From positions 11,534,938 to 11,598,937 of the forward strand of contig CM026574.1 in NCBI GenBank assembly GCA_015143295.1: DNA of 64,000 nucleotides. Direction: 5' to 3'. The translations under genes were made by a program, and so were the position numbers. Shown here piece by piece: positions 1 to 13,600 of the stretch. The notes under the pieces are model-generated. The model was not told the origin of the DNA. It made no database searches and worked only from the letters and a program-made list of their open reading frames with translations. Positions within the stretch are counted from its first letter, which is position 1. Each line of letters begins with the position of its first letter. The DNA is from Tetracentron sinense (Eukaryota > Streptophyta > Magnoliopsida > Trochodendrales > Trochodendraceae).

Positions 1-261
1 ATCGGATACGAATTCGGATACTGGTATATCCGATCCGATAAATATCCGCCTAATTATATAATATATATAAATAATATATTTAAAATTTATAAAATTAATA
101 TAACCTTTAAATATATTTTTTTAATCAACCCACATTGAGAAGATCTATTGATTTCATGCGAAACACATAGATCATTACCTTTTTTTTTAAATCAACGTTT
201 TTTCAACACTTCTACAAAAATCTAAAAATCTTCAATATTTCGAAAAGTAACTTCAATGAAC

Positions 262-700
262 AAATGAGGATTCCGATGATTTATATCAAGGAATATGAGG
301 GAGGAGATGCAAATACTAGCGACAACGACGATGACGGCAATAATGATGGTGATGACAATAACAATGATGATGATGATGATGAGGGGAGGCATGGTGTTGT
401 ATTAGAAAGGAACATTACTTTGACCATACCACCCTAGAGAGTAGCCATGGTACACATGCCCTTCCTGGTCATGATTCATGAAACTAGATGTATGAGCAAC
501 AATGGCGTGATATTGGGTGACAAGCTGGACGTACGGGTGATTATAGGTAGTCACGAAATATGGATGACATGATACATGGGATGGATAGAGTCGGTGTTGA
601 TGAGCCAATCATCATGATAGTGGCTATGGATATGAGACTACATCTTCGTTCTCATATGGTTATGGTTATGATGCCAAGTCCTACTTATAAGTAACTTATA
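262..700 (+). pseudogene. Remnant of a hAT transposase C-terminal tail
   Basis: The plus strand holds a long Asp/Asn-rich run (SDNDDDGNNDGDDNNNDDDD, from GAT/GAC repeats at 306-385) followed, after frame breaks, by HHDSGYGYETTSSFSYGYGY. An acidic stretch followed by a Gly/Tyr-rich end is common at the C terminus of plant hAT (DUF659/hAT-dimerisation) transposases. The position just inside an element's right end fits. No catalytic region is visible and stops are frequent. Confidence 0.4.
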
Positions 701-1180
701 GACATGACATGATGCTCAGTCCCAAGCAAAGACAAATTTCACAGCTCTTGGGTTTGCAGCTGATTGGGATAGTGGATGCTCCAAATGCCAGTCAACAGTA
801 GACGAACATACAGATGTACAAGGCCATATAGAACGCTTACATGAATTGGACACATTATTAAATCCAGCACGTAATTCCCTGTGGTATTTTTTATGGTTGT
901 AAGTCAATACTTTCTTATGAATTCCATTGATTCTAAGGTTTTTATTTTTACATTGTATTGCCTATACTTGGCTAAGTGGCTATGGCTTGTGTTTTCATAC
1001 CTGTTAATCAACATGCTAGCCTTTTTTTTTTAATTTATAAATTTATAAGATTCTTAATGTAGTTGAGGGACTTCATTTAGTTTATTTTTTTAGCTTATAC
1101 TTACATTAAATGAAGCGTTGTGCAAAGTATCCAAATTTTTCCTTATATATCAAGCGTTTTCTAATTTTTTCCATTGTATC

Positions 1181-2071
1181 CATGGTTCAAAATATCGTTA
1201 CGTATCGGTCTGTATCAGCCGATACGTGCCGGTTTTTGAATTACCCGAGACGCTGATACACAGGAAAAGTTTTTTTGTAGGGTATCATGTCTATATCGGG
1301 CGTATCGGTACCGATACGGACTGATACTCTCGATACAGGTTTCAAAAAACCTCTAAATCCTATTCTCTCCCAAATTTATTTCATAATCAAATTCTAAGCT
1401 AAAAACAACTCAATTGTTGAAAAATAAAGATCTCAGCATTTGATTTTGGATTTGAAAGACCTTCCCTAAACTTTGAAGGTATGTAAAAATTAGTTCTTCA
1501 TTTTACTTCTTTAAATTCATGAAAATAGGTTTTAATCAACCCAAAATGAATAGATGAGTTGGCCACCGTGGTGTCATCATATCTGGAGTACCTATAATAT
1601 ATCACTCAACTCAATTCTTGATCCCAGAGTGACGTATGAGCTGACATGAAACTCAATGTGATATTGAGCTTCTATCATGTATGTAATTTGATTTATGAAT
1701 ACAAGATAATATTTTCTTGTGTATTTTATTAAATGTAAGATTTTAATATCTAGATTGTATTTCCTATACTTGATTAAGTGACTGTGACTTGTATTTTCAT
1801 ACATATTTATCGACGAGCACACCTTTTTAACTTATAAAATTCTGAACTCTCATTTGTATGGTTATAAATGTAATTGTGTCATTTAGTTTGTTTTTAGCTT
1901 ATATTTGCATTAAAAGAGATTTTTTGCAAGGTATCCAAATTTTTCCTTGTGAATCTAAGTTTTTTTTAGCGTATCCTGTTTTTTTCCGCCGTATCCAACT
2001 GATACGGTACCGATACGTATCCTATTTTGGACTTAACGATACGGCGACCGATACCGATATTTTGAATCATG
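1181..2071. mobile_element. hAT-like non-autonomous element A2, nested in A1
   Basis: 891 bp bounded by CATGGTTCAAAATATCG and its inverted partner CGATATTTTGAATCATG (16/17). The flanks ATTGTATC and ATTATACG look like a decayed 8-bp duplication. Both ends are packed with GATAC/GTATC words. Its right arm (about 1735-2071) is a diverged copy of A1's right arm (930-1180 plus 2072-2137), so the element inserted into a relative. Confidence 0.6.
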
Positions 2072-2137
2072 ATTATACGCTTATCCCCAATACATATCCT
2101 AATATTTCCTTATCGATACCGATACTTTGAACCATGG

Positions 2138-3420
2138 GTTTCCCACTCTTGATTCTATCATCCAAACATTCATTAGCGATTAAGATACCATCTAGGATTT
2201 GTCTCCCTAAAACTTTGATCTTGCCACACATCAACCACCAATTTCGAGAAATTCGGGTGTTCCATCCACATGTTCTCAAACTTAAATGGTCAAGGGCTAA
2301 TGCCTATCTATCCACAGGATAATAGGAGTATGATCAAAAGTCGGTCTTCGAAGAGAGAACAATGATGCATTAGGAAACTTTGATTCCTACCAATCACATA
2401 AGAGAAATCTATCTAGCTTACAAAGAATGAGAATCTCTTGCATATTTGACCATGTAAATAGGGTGCTTTTAAGAGGACATACCAATAAACTATGAGGAAA
2501 GATCAACTCCTCAAAGGTCTTTATTCCCAGTGTTTGAATGTTCCCCTGACTTCTCGTGTTGAGATCTTGTACAATTGAAATCCCCACCCATGCACCATGG
2601 AAGTTCCCATCTAAACCTCACGTCATCCAATTATTGCCAAATTTCAAGAGAATCAGTGCCCCCAAATGGCCCATATACTCCTGTAAACACCCAAAAGAAG
2701 TCATCTAATCTGGTTACAAAATTGATAGAGAGGAAGCACCTCTTTCAAAACCCAACACCTCTATCTCCTCTCTATCCTAAACTATAAGGATACCCATGGA
2801 TGCCCCCACAGAAGGAGTTGCCACCCAATCCGAAAATCTCATACCCCAAACTTGTTCAACCACCCAATTTGACACAATTTCCTATTTAGTCCCCTGGATT
2901 CATAAGATAGCCGGTATCTTGGCTTTCACCACTCAACAGACCACTTTCCTCTTGTTTGCATGGCCCAGAACCTTGATATTCCATGATAACAATCATTGAG
3001 GCATTATTACCCATGCCCCCCCCCCCCCCCCCCCCACCTCCTTCCTTTTTGCCCTTTCTCACGGTACCCTTTATAACTCTACTTGAAGACCCCTCATAGT
3101 TGACTCCGTGGCTAAATTCCTGAGTTCTTTAGAAAGCTTTTTGTTCACTGTCCCCATGACTCCCAAGTGCCCACCCATCATAAAAAGGAGCCTAGACAGT
3201 TCCAGACTTTGTAAAAAGAGCTAAAGTCTCTTTCTTACGACCATCATAAGATAACCCCAAAAAATTCTCGAACTCTTCTAGCCTTTCTAGAACCAAAACG
3301 GATACCTCCCCTAGTATCACTGACGAGGATGAGGGACCAGGGTCTTCATCCAAAGACCCTACAGGTTCAAAGCAGTTACTACCAGACGAGACTAGTGAAG
3401 GTCTACCATCATTCACAGTG
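2138..3420 (-). pseudogene. L1-type LINE fragment 1 (ORF1 end, endonuclease, start of RT)
   Basis: Read on the minus strand from 3416: an ORF1 end (LEEFENFLGLSYDGRKKE) that resembles the LINE at 23.5 kb, then an endonuclease region with frame breaks (GVYGPFGGTDSLEIWQ; GGDFNCTRSQ; FTWSNMQ then LCKLDRF), then FENMWMEHPNFSKLV, and finally a jump into an RT segment (ILDGILIANECLDDRIKSG). The hAT-like element A1 cuts it at 2137. The skipped part between endonuclease and RT indicates an internal deletion. Confidence 0.8.
3016..3035. repeat. Poly-C tract
   Basis: Twenty C residues in a row inside LINE fragment 1. It interrupts a coding region, so it arose after the LINE died, or it is an assembly or length artefact. 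Confidence 0.9.
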
Positions 3421-4427
3421 AAACCCCCCTAACATTTCCCATGAGATTGGTTCTGGCTCAGACCTTCAGTCTGTAGTATTCCAGCCCCTTGAGGTTAGCA
3501 TAACTGGATTATTTGATATCTCACGAATTGAGCAATTGAAAGTAGCGCTCTCTATACTATTTCCTCTTAGATTAAGGGATAAAATAGATAGACTGGCCAG
3601 AGGGTTTAGGCATACCTGAATCAGAGAGCAAGGGTGGATCTACCTGATCTGAGATGTCCCTGCACCCGGGTTGGGATTGTCATGGCTCTAACATTCCCTT
3701 CCTATTCATTGTAAGAGTCGAGTAGATCTTGTCGCAAGGTCCCCAACATCACTCCCGCAAAACAGGATGGGTATTGGAGAACCGGAGGCTGACTTAGACA
3801 CAAGATGTAGCCGAAAGCGAACCCAGACCGACAGTAACATACTACATGGAGCATATAATAATTTAGATATGCTTACTTTGACAGACATACCCAATACCCA
3901 GATGTAGTATGGCATCAAATATGTCCGCACATTCATTAATATATGTATGCATACATGCCTCTATAGCATATAATACTCATGCTATGCATCTGACAATGTA
4001 CACATGAGCTATCAAATGACTAAAGCATTATCTAACTGGACAAAACGAAATAGGTAAACAGACAATGAGAAAAAAAAATATTCCAAGAAGTATACAGCAT
4101 CAAAAAGAAAAAAAAGATCAGAATGAAGTGCAAGCCAGCAATCTTGTCCATTTTTTTAAAACTAAAAGCTAGAAGGAAAAGGACAAAGAAGAACATAACC
4201 GAGAAGTTCCTATAAAAATTGCATCCACTGTTTAATATACTTGTGTAATAATCATTCAATCTACAGTTGATTGGATGCAAAGAAAGCATTGAAGAATAAA
4301 AAACTTTGTCTCATTGTTACAGAAACCATCTATATCATATTTTGAAAAAGAAAAGGTAGGGTAAATGATTTACAAACAAGAGACAAGTATTCATTTCATA
4401 TTATTCAGGTCTGATTCCCAAGCTCAC
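3421..4427. other. SAL1 intron 4 sequence, no gene seen
   Basis: Mostly unique-looking AT-rich sequence next to exon 4. An open 76-codon minus-strand frame at 3706-3936 has no recognisable motif and may be further LINE debris. I looked for the next SAL1 exon (FLRGDQYA-like) on the minus strand and did not find it. Confidence 0.5.
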
Positions 4428-4633
4428 CCTTTAGTACCATCTATAGGATCCAAAACCCAATGCCGGCCATGAGAACCCCCTTCAGACTTGCCGCTGTCAA
4501 TGGCATCAAGCACATCTTCTGCTGATAACGGAGAAATTTTGTACGTTCCATCACTAGTGAGAGTGTCGTTCACAAGTTTTGTGATGCGCTCTAGCGTTTC
4601 TTGGGCACCATCCTTGCGAAGATCTCCCGAGTC
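4428..4633 (-). CDS. SAL1: SAL1 exon 4
   Basis: 68 codons plus 2 nt, from DSGDLRKDGAQETLERI to HWVLDPIDGTKG. The DPIDGT box carries the metal-binding and catalytic aspartates of the Li+-sensitive phosphatase superfamily. The acceptor is CTCTAG. The donor is AAAGG|GTGAGC, so the next exon must begin with the last base of a Gly codon. Confidence 0.88.
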
Positions 4634-7600
4634 CTAGAGATAATAGTCAAAATCATAAGACTAGCTTCAAAATTAAAAAGGGGAGAAGAAAAATAAAATA
4701 ACTGCTACACTCTCTGGCAATTATTGTAACTGATTCATCACTTAAATGTGACTTTAACCACTGAAAAGTCTGCACATTACCTCCTCAGCCACCAATGAAA
4801 AGGATTCAGAAGGAAGTTCCTTCTCCAGCACAAAGCTAACCAGTGCCTGTGATCCTGAGAAATCCGGACAAAAGATTGACACATAAATCTATTTGATTTG
4901 CAATTGCAGTTCCTTTTGCAGAAACCACAAAAGCAGTTTCAACCTTATAATCTGAAGAAGTGATAATTACTAAGTACTAACCATTCACCCAAAAAATATT
5001 TATACTTAATTGGTAGTTATCTATTTACATGCCGAATCAAAGTCAAATCAATCTTACAACCAAAGTAAACCTAGACTAGAAGCTTGGGGGTTGTACCATG
5101 AGTGCCATGTCCGCACACAAAAGGTATATTAAATAGGCCAATATTTATCCTGTCACAATCTAGTTTGCAATTGAGCATGCAAATTATATTAGCAAATTCC
5201 CTAAACTTAGTGGTAAGCTATTCTACTGTGAACCTCAATTTATAAGACGTGCTCATGCAAAAAAAAAAAAAATCAATATTCAAAATTTGACAACCACAAT
5301 ACCTGGCAGCAACATAGAGGTAACTAGATAGATCTATGCAAAATTGATGAAGACATCCAGAAGCCCAATGAATTTCAGGTTTACCAGAGGTGGAGGAAGA
5401 AGAACAAGAACCCGTGTCACTTTGGATAGGTGACTTGGGGTATTGAAGACCTCATATGCACACATAGATCATTAGGAAGACCCCACACTAGGAAGGTGTG
5501 CATATGGGGCTGGTTTAGTGTGATTTAGCATAGTTTTAAATCTCAATGGACTGGGCTTTTAGTTAGGGAGGGAACAATTTATTAGTATTGGGTTATTATA
5601 GTCTTTTTATTTGTTTTGGTTATTTGAGTCTTTTTACCATTAGGGTTTCAACTATTTAAAGACTCCTTTTTGTTGTAAATTTTTAGTTAGTGAATGATAA
5701 TCAAAGAATAGAGTGCTTTTGAATATTCTAATGTGATGGGATTCGGTATGATGCCATTGGAGTGATTCCCTAAAGCTCTAAGGTATACTTTTGATCTTTT
5801 TTTTTGCTAGTTCTCATTTAGTTCTTTCGATTCCCTATTTTGTTCTTGAAACCCTAACCTATCAGACACCGACTCTGCCCAATCCGCATCTGTATATGCC
5901 TCAATCCTTATGTGATCATGAGAAGCATATAGGAGACTTTTTCCAGGAGAAGACTATGTCAGGACGGGTGAGGAAGAGCTAGATGAGTCTGCGTATCAGT
6001 CTCTGGTATCTTCCTGTATCAATAAATGAGTCCTCATTGTTGTCCCCAAGTCTATGGTTTTGCTCAGTAGGTGTAGCAATAGGTTAGCATCCCATCATCC
6101 CTGTTTCTTTCAACAGATTAAGAACATACTTTCTCTAAGATATGAAGATACCCTTCTTGGGTCTAGCAACCTCAATTCCTAGAAAGTATTTTATTTCTCC
6201 CAAATCTTTAATTTCAAATTGCAAGGTGATGCTTCAACATTTTTAGCTCTTCCTGATTATTACCTATCATAACAATGTCATCAACATAGATTATGAGGGC
6301 AGATACTTTGTCTTTGCCTCGACTATGCTTGATGAATAGTATGATCAGATGACTCTGCCTGTACCCATACTTAATCATAGTTCTTCGAAACCTATCAGAT
6401 CATGCTCTCGGGGATTGGTTTAGCCCATATAGGGCTTTCTTCAACTTAAAGACCTTTCCTCCAACTGTAGGAAACTTAGAATCAGGAGGCATCCTCATGT
6501 ACACTTCTTCCTCCAACTCACCATTGAGAAAAATATTGTTTACGTCAAGTTGTTGTAGTGACCACCCTTGATTGGCAACAAGGGAGATGAGGACTCGAAT
6601 TGAGTTCATCTTTGCAACAGGATCAAAAGTCTCTTAATAGTCAACACCATACGTCTGAGTGTAGCCTTTTGCAACAAGCCTGGCCTTGTACCTTCCATCA
6701 GACTGATGTTTTATGGTGAAGACCCACTTACAACCCATTGGCTCTTTTCCTTTTGACAGGTCAACAAGATCCCACGTAGCATTCTTCTCGAGAGTCCGTA
6801 TCTCCTCACACATTTCCCACAAAAACAGAAGACAAATATGAGACAAATGCACGATATGATGGAGCCATGGAGTTGTAGGTAACAAAGTGGAAGATAGGAT
6901 ATTAGGTGCATGTACGAATTCCTTTTCTAATAGCAATAGGACAATTAGCATCATTAACAACAGGAGACATAGGAGGAGCGTCAGTGTTACCTGAGATAGG
7001 ATGATCAGAGGAGGCTTCTTGGCAGGGAAGATGAGGTTCATTCTCCTTTGTCTTGAATACACCTACAACTCCTCCTTCACAGCAGGAGTAACTTCATTCT
7101 TCCATGCTCACGGGTATAGGTGAGGGAGAAGACAACTCTTCATCCTGATGCTCCCCTTGCATAGATGTCTTTGGGCTAGGAAAGAAAGGAGTGGTTTCAT
7201 AGAAGGTGACATCAAGAGACATAGTGTTTCCGGGACAAAGGATGGTAGCACTTATACCTTTTCTAGGTAGAAGAATAGCCAACAAAGATGCACTTTAAGG
7301 CCTTGGGATCAAGTTTGGAGCGGTCAAGGTGATAAAAATGAGCATAACAAACATACCCGAACACTTTGGGCGGAATAGGAAACATGGGAGCCTGTAGAAA
7401 AAAGAGATCAAGCGGGGTTTTGAAGCTCAACAGTCGAGAAGACAAACAATTCATGAGAACGGTGTCAGTGAGTAAGACTTCAGACCAAAAAGAGGATGGA
7501 ACATGCATAGTAAAAAGAAGGGATCGAGTGATCTCTAACAAGTGACGGTTCTTCCTTTCAGCCACACCATTTTGTTCAGAGATTTTGCCACAAGAAGTTT

Positions 7601-10600
7601 GATGTTCAATCTCATGTGTAGAAAGGTAGGAAGAAAGATCACTAGATGTGTACTCACCCCCATTATTAGATCGAAGGACTTTGATGGGGGTGCCAAATTG
7701 GGTGCGAACAATAGTATGAAAGGTCTTAAACACATAATATGCATCACTTTTAGCTTTCAAAAGGTAAACCCAAGTGACCCGTGAGTGATCTCATCCACAA
7801 AAGTAAAAAAGTATTTGTAACCAAACAGAGAGATAGTGGGAGATGGACCCCAAACATCATAGTAAATTATATCAAAAAGAGAACTACTTCGATTTCCATG
7901 AAATGAGTAAGAAGATCTATAATGTTTCGCAAGTTCACAGGTCACAATGTAAATTTAAACATGAAGAAGATACAAAATGGGGAAACATCTTCAACAATAC
8001 AAAAGAATGGTGACCAATTGTCAATGTCACTGCATCATATCGGTAGCATGAGAGCTACTCTCAAAACAAGACTGATGAGGCAACCGCGGTGAATGATCTA
8101 GCGGGTATAAGCCATCTTTCTCATGTCCACTGCCTATAATCCTCCTCGTCACCATATCTTGGAAGAGACGATGAGTGTGAAATAATTTAATACTGCAGCT
8201 TAAAGATTTTGTGATACTGCTCAAAGAGACAAAGACATAAGATTAGTTGCAAAATTAGGAACATGTAAGACAACTAAGGGGTATAGAGGAAGTAGCAGCA
8301 AAACTACCCTTCCCTAAGATAGAAGAAAAAAAACCATCGGCAAAACTCTATATTTTCCTGAACAAATATGAAACGAGGAGAAGAGAGATAACATACCTGT
8401 CATGTGATCAGTAGCTCCTGAATCAATGATCGATGAGGGGTTGGTAATGGAAAGAGAGGCACTGTGTGCAGAAGCTGATGTGCCTGAGTGGGCAAACAAA
8501 GAAGCAGTTGTAGAAGGGGTCTCTCACCGAGACATGAAGTGACGAAGAGCCTCAACCTCCTCTCAGGATAGTCCAAAATTGTGCCTGGTGCAAATGAGGG
8601 ATCCGATGATGTAGAACCAATTGACTCGGCTAAGTGGGCAAAGGTGCCACTCATGCCTCCAAAACGGCCGCTCGAGCGACCTCCTCAAATTGCAACTGTT
8701 GGCGATCTTGAAAGATGACCATGGAGGTTCCAACAGGTCTCCTTGGTATGTTGAGTACGGGCACAATGCTCATACTTGAGCTTATCTTTATCATCCATAG
8801 TTGGCCCTATATTCCTGCCTTTACCGTGACCACTACTCCAACTACCTCTTTGAGACATAATCGCCAAAGCATACCTTTCGTGGGTAGAGGCATGTTGCAT
8901 TGTACTTTTCCTACTTTCTTCAATCAACAGATAGGAGTACACTTGATTAAGTGAGGGAAGGGTCTCTTTACTCAACACTTGGACCCAAGATTGCTAATAC
9001 TCAAGAATTAGACCAGCCAAGAATTCAAAGATCCGATTTCCTTCTATCCATTTTTTTACTTCTGTGGCATCCTCGAGGTTGGAGAGTTTAAGATCTTGAT
9101 GGTGATCCAACTCTTCCCACATTCTCCTCAACTGGGAGACGTAGGTAGCAAGAGTCTTCTCTCCTTGACGTAACTAGAAAATACTTTGCTGCAATTGATA
9201 AATGTGTGTCGTATTCCCCACTTGGGAATAGGTCTGCTCCACAACATTCCATAGGTCCTTGGTAGTGTTTAAGAACAATAAACCACCACTGATGTCTGGC
9301 TCCATAGAGTGAAGGAGCCATGACATAACAAAAGAATTCTCAGTACTCCACTTCTCATAGTCAACGGAGGGTTTGTCGTGTTTGGCTACCTTCATAGTAA
9401 TATGATCCATTTTTTGGCTCCCATTGATGTATAGCTTGGCTGATTGGGACCATGCCAAGTAGTTGACTCCATTTAATAGAATAATAGTAATCCCTTGATT
9501 AGGGACATCAACACTACGCCCACTCGACCCAAGTGAAGGGTTGCCCGAAGAGGAAGTTACTTCTGGCATACTTGAATCTTCAAAAATCTACCAACAACCA
9601 ACACCACACTTCAAACAAGCTTCAAATCAAGCACTACACTTCGCCTCAAGAAGTACACACTCGTAGACAAAAACACAAACACCTTCTAGGTGTAAAACAA
9701 GCACTACACTTCAAAAACACACTTTAAATCATCAAAACAAACACCTACCAACTGAGGGAGTCAAATACAGTCATATGTAAGCTGTTCCAATCCCAAATAG
9801 GTCATTCTCATACCTGTCCGTATGGCTGAAGCACAAAAAACTCCAACCAGCAGCCTATATACCCCTTAAAACCATCATAGTAACCTCAAATCAATGAGGT
9901 TCAGCAAGATACCACTTCCAAAGGGTAGGAATGAAAAAGGCGAACCAAGAGGGCGTGATTTCTTCATCAAAAAACAGCTCAGTGAAGAGGAGATGAAGAT
10001 CATTCACTTGAGTTATTTTTCTGGATTTTTTTTCCAATTTCTGTAAAATCCTCGTAGAATCTTCAATACATATCCAAATCACATGAAATGGGGCTAAAAA
10101 ATTCAGACAAATGAGCTCTACTGAAACCATACCTTCAAACAACCAAGCTCATACTCTTGGTCCATACGGCTGGCGTCAACCATACAGACGGTGATGTCAC
10201 CATAGTCGAGCCCCTCCTTTGGTTGGTTGCTTTTGCTTTAAATGAATTCTTTGGAAATTTGGATGTGCTCTGATACCAAGTTGGAATCCAAGAACAAGGG
10301 TTTGGATGAGAGAAGAAGAAGAAGAACAAGAAGAGAAGAAGGAAGAATAGAGAGAGTGCTTAACACGTAAGTCTCCTCTTCTACTATTATAAATATGAGA
10401 TAAATTACAAGATTACATAAATGCCCTTACTAACAAAAAGGAAATAAGGACCTAACATAAGTGAGGACATAAATGCCCTCACACTACAACATAACATAAC
10501 AATATTCTCAACATATACTTGAGTATTTGTTCCCGGCTCACGCTCCGAGATCTGCACAATAATGAGATATTGTGTGTGTAGATTTTGGGGGCGTGACAGA

Positions 10601-13600
10601 TGTGGACGAGTTGGGAGTGTACAATCTGCTTCTCGAATAGGAGGGAGTGATAGTCTAATTGTGTTTTTTGGGGGGTGGGGTGGGGTTTCTCCTTTAGCTA
10701 GATTACTTTAGGTCAAAACTTGACACTTTTATACTTATTATTATCTCAATTTCTTTCAAACAAATTGCAAATTATACAATATTTCATGAAATATTAACTG
10801 AATTCTGTAAAATAATTAATACCTTTAGCCAAAACTTTGTTGACCCCGGAATTAACAATAATTAATTCAGTCGAAGTTTCAAACCATGCAAGTGGCGACT
10901 TCAGATTTTCTTAGTGCCACTTCCAGTTCTGACCGGGGAGAGTTTCCACAGAAAGAAGATAAAATATCATGCAATGTAAAAGTCGGCCTTTGGGCCACTT
11001 CCTTTAAGAACACAAGAAGTTCATTCCGATCAAGGCCTCCTTTTATCAGCATATCATTCTCCTTTTTAGCAAAAGAATCCATGGACCTCTCCTTGATCAC
11101 ACCAAACAGCACAGTAGCGAAGTTGATGTGCTTATCACTTACCTTCCTCTCAGTCGGCTCAGAGAGTGAGTTCAAAGCATTAATTATATGCTTTTTGCGC
11201 CCAATCAAATTCAGCCACATCTTTACCGCATGTCCACTTCGTCACCTCATCAACATCCTTCTATTTACTCAGTCTCTATCTCAACAGAAACTTCCCTGAA
11301 CTCCAATGACTCACTTGCCACCCAGGATGGGTCTGAACGCTGAAGTATCCAATTTATACAATCGGGGGACACCTTGCTCCTTGCACTTTCAACCTATTGG
11401 GCTTTAACCGAGAACATCATGGACAAAGAGGTCGGTATCTAAAGTCGTGCTGAATTATCAAAAGCTCGAAATTCCAAATCGATAATACAAAAGATTGGAC
11501 ACTGGAAAGAGCTCCCTAAGTGTCACCCTTTAACGAACAGATTATTCTTCAATATCAAATGGTTCCACATGCAAATCTAGAGCAGACAGCTATTTCTGCT
11601 GGCCCACCACGTGGATACCGAATGATCAGAGCTATAGTAATTGTTGCTAGAACACATAACAATCCACACTCAATCGAACACAGAACAATTCACACTCAAT
11701 CTTCTCTATACTTTCTTGATATTGCAATCTCCATCCGAGGGGTCATTCATTGGACATAGCTAGACTTCTGGGCAAGCAAAAACGTGTTATCCTCTAGGGT
11801 TACGAATTCTAAGTACTGATTGTTTTTTTTTTAAACGAGGAAAGCTGGGGTTTAGGCGGACGCAGCGGACCCCGACCAGATTTATTAAAAAAACTCAAAA
11901 GAAACAGAGAGGGGGGACGGAAAGAAGAAGAGACCGCTACAGGGGCAGACCCCCGAGGCTACACACAAGACCCAACTACAATGGACAAAGCCCAAATGCA
12001 AACACACACAAAACCCTAGGAACCTGGCCCCAAACAAGAAGCCTCACATCTCGTATACAGATAAATAACGAGTGCCCCTTGACACTCTTCTAGTCCCACT
12101 CGAACAGAGTGTCCACTTGCCACAAGGGGACTCATAATCACCAACCTTATGAGGAATCTGAGATTTAAGGCAACAGATAGGAGGAGGAGACTTATATCTA
12201 GATAACGAGTTTAGAGGAAATGAGGAATATTGTCCTCCTCCACGTCCTCGATCCCAGGCTCAAGAGCATCAACGACAACATTCTCCTACGGAGCAGAAAT
12301 TAAGATTTCTGGCTTCTTCTTGCGACTCTTCTTATTTTTCTTCCTCATAGAAGAGCTAGACCCATCCACGCCAAGAGAATTCGACCCAACCTCTTCAACA
12401 ATCGAGGTTGGGCTATGGGGCCCATAAATCATAGGGATCGAATCTGGCCCAAGAGGAGTGCTAGAGTCTGCCAAAGATTCCTCAAGCAGAACCACGGACT
12501 TCTATGTACTGATTGTGTACCATGGAAATCTGATGATTTGTGAGATTTTAACATTCCAGCAGGCAGATCCTCCAGTAGCGGCCTAGGGATAGACGACGCG
12601 ATATTCAGGCAGAAGCTCCCAAAGACTGGCTAGGTCCAGCATTGTGATGATTCCTTGAATGTTAGATTGATTTGCTGGACAAAATAGACAACTGGAGCGT
12701 CAGGGACTCGTTTCCGATCCTTGGCAATAAGGAAGTGCAGCGTTACTCCCCATTTCCTGAGATCTTTGACATGGATCAAAGGAGAGAGAATATCTCTGTA
12801 GATCTCGTCATAGATTATTAAACTTGCAAGAATTATCATTTCTCCACATAGTCTTGGGAAGAACGTATTTCAGGCCACAAAAATCAACACAATAATACAT
12901 CATAAGCATCACACCTTACATAAACAAGAAACACAACCTACTCTTTACACTTTTTTTCTTCAACCTTACATGAGAAGGTTGAGAAATAGAAGATATAGGA
13001 ATCTTTACACGCCACTGGAGAATTAATGATATTTTCGGGTACCTTGCAGGCAGGCTTGCACCTTCCAAACAGGAGGCTATAACTTAGGTCCAACTTGGTC
13101 CCCATGCAGGCATGGAACACGCTCATATGGCATTACCAGTCGAAGGGACTGTTCACCATCTGATCTGCATACTTCTCTGCAGTCACAGTAACTCAAAGGA
13201 CTAACATCCAAAGGGCCTCAACCTCACACCAGATTTCAAAGCAGGTAAGGTAGCACTAGCTTGTATGGTCCCTTTAGAATTAGATACCCCAGAAGGTTAA
13301 ATCCTTTTTCTAATGTTGCCTTCATGAGTATATAGAGCATAAGACAGGTAAAGAAAGAATTTGATGAAAATTAAAGTTTATCTCATGCTGAAAGGCATCA
13401 AGCAGTGATAAAAGTTAGATCAAGTCAAAATCTCTTTTCAAGCGATGAGCCGGTGATGAAAGGAGTGCTCTACAAACATATTTGAGATGGTTTGATCATG
13501 TGCAACAGAGATCAATGAAATAGAAATTCTCTACAGCTGAGACGGTGATGAAAGGAGTCCTCTACAAACATATTTGAGATGGTTTGATCATGGAAACAAA

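Larger units (their letters stand above)
1..2137 (+). mobile_element. Degraded hAT-like transposon A1 (left end outside window)
   Basis: The right end, CGATACTTTGAACCATGG at 2120-2137, borders L1 LINE sequence directly. Its inner sequence is rich in GATAC/GTATC words, as is the window start. A plus-strand transposase tail lies at 262-700. A second, related element (1181-2071) sits in its right arm; removing it joins 1180 to 2072. The left end is not in the window, so boundaries and the target duplication cannot be checked. Confidence 0.55.
5845..10513 (-). mobile_element. Ty1/copia retrotransposon, 3'-truncated and inactive
   Basis: Minus-strand order is 5' LTR (10513-10282), primer binding site TGGTATCAGAGC, leader, gag, protease, integrase, reverse transcriptase and part of RNase H, the standard copia order. 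The element breaks off inside RNase H (TDADWAESVSDR near 5850) and has no 3' LTR. An internal deletion joins TRPDIV to the RNase H block near 5940. Stops and frameshifts occur throughout. It lies in SAL1 intron 2 in the sense orientation. Confidence 0.88.

Noticed and set aside
402-907. Minus-strand frames at 402-608 and 716-907
   Set aside because: Composition is random-like; the transposase-tail signal is on the plus strand.
1-4427. SAL1 exon 5
   Set aside because: No RGDQYA-like coding on the minus strand; the stretch is hAT, LINE and unique intron sequence.
9533-9727. Plus-strand ORF at the copia leader
   Set aside because: Opposite to the gag start and leader; repeats of AACACC-type words explain it.
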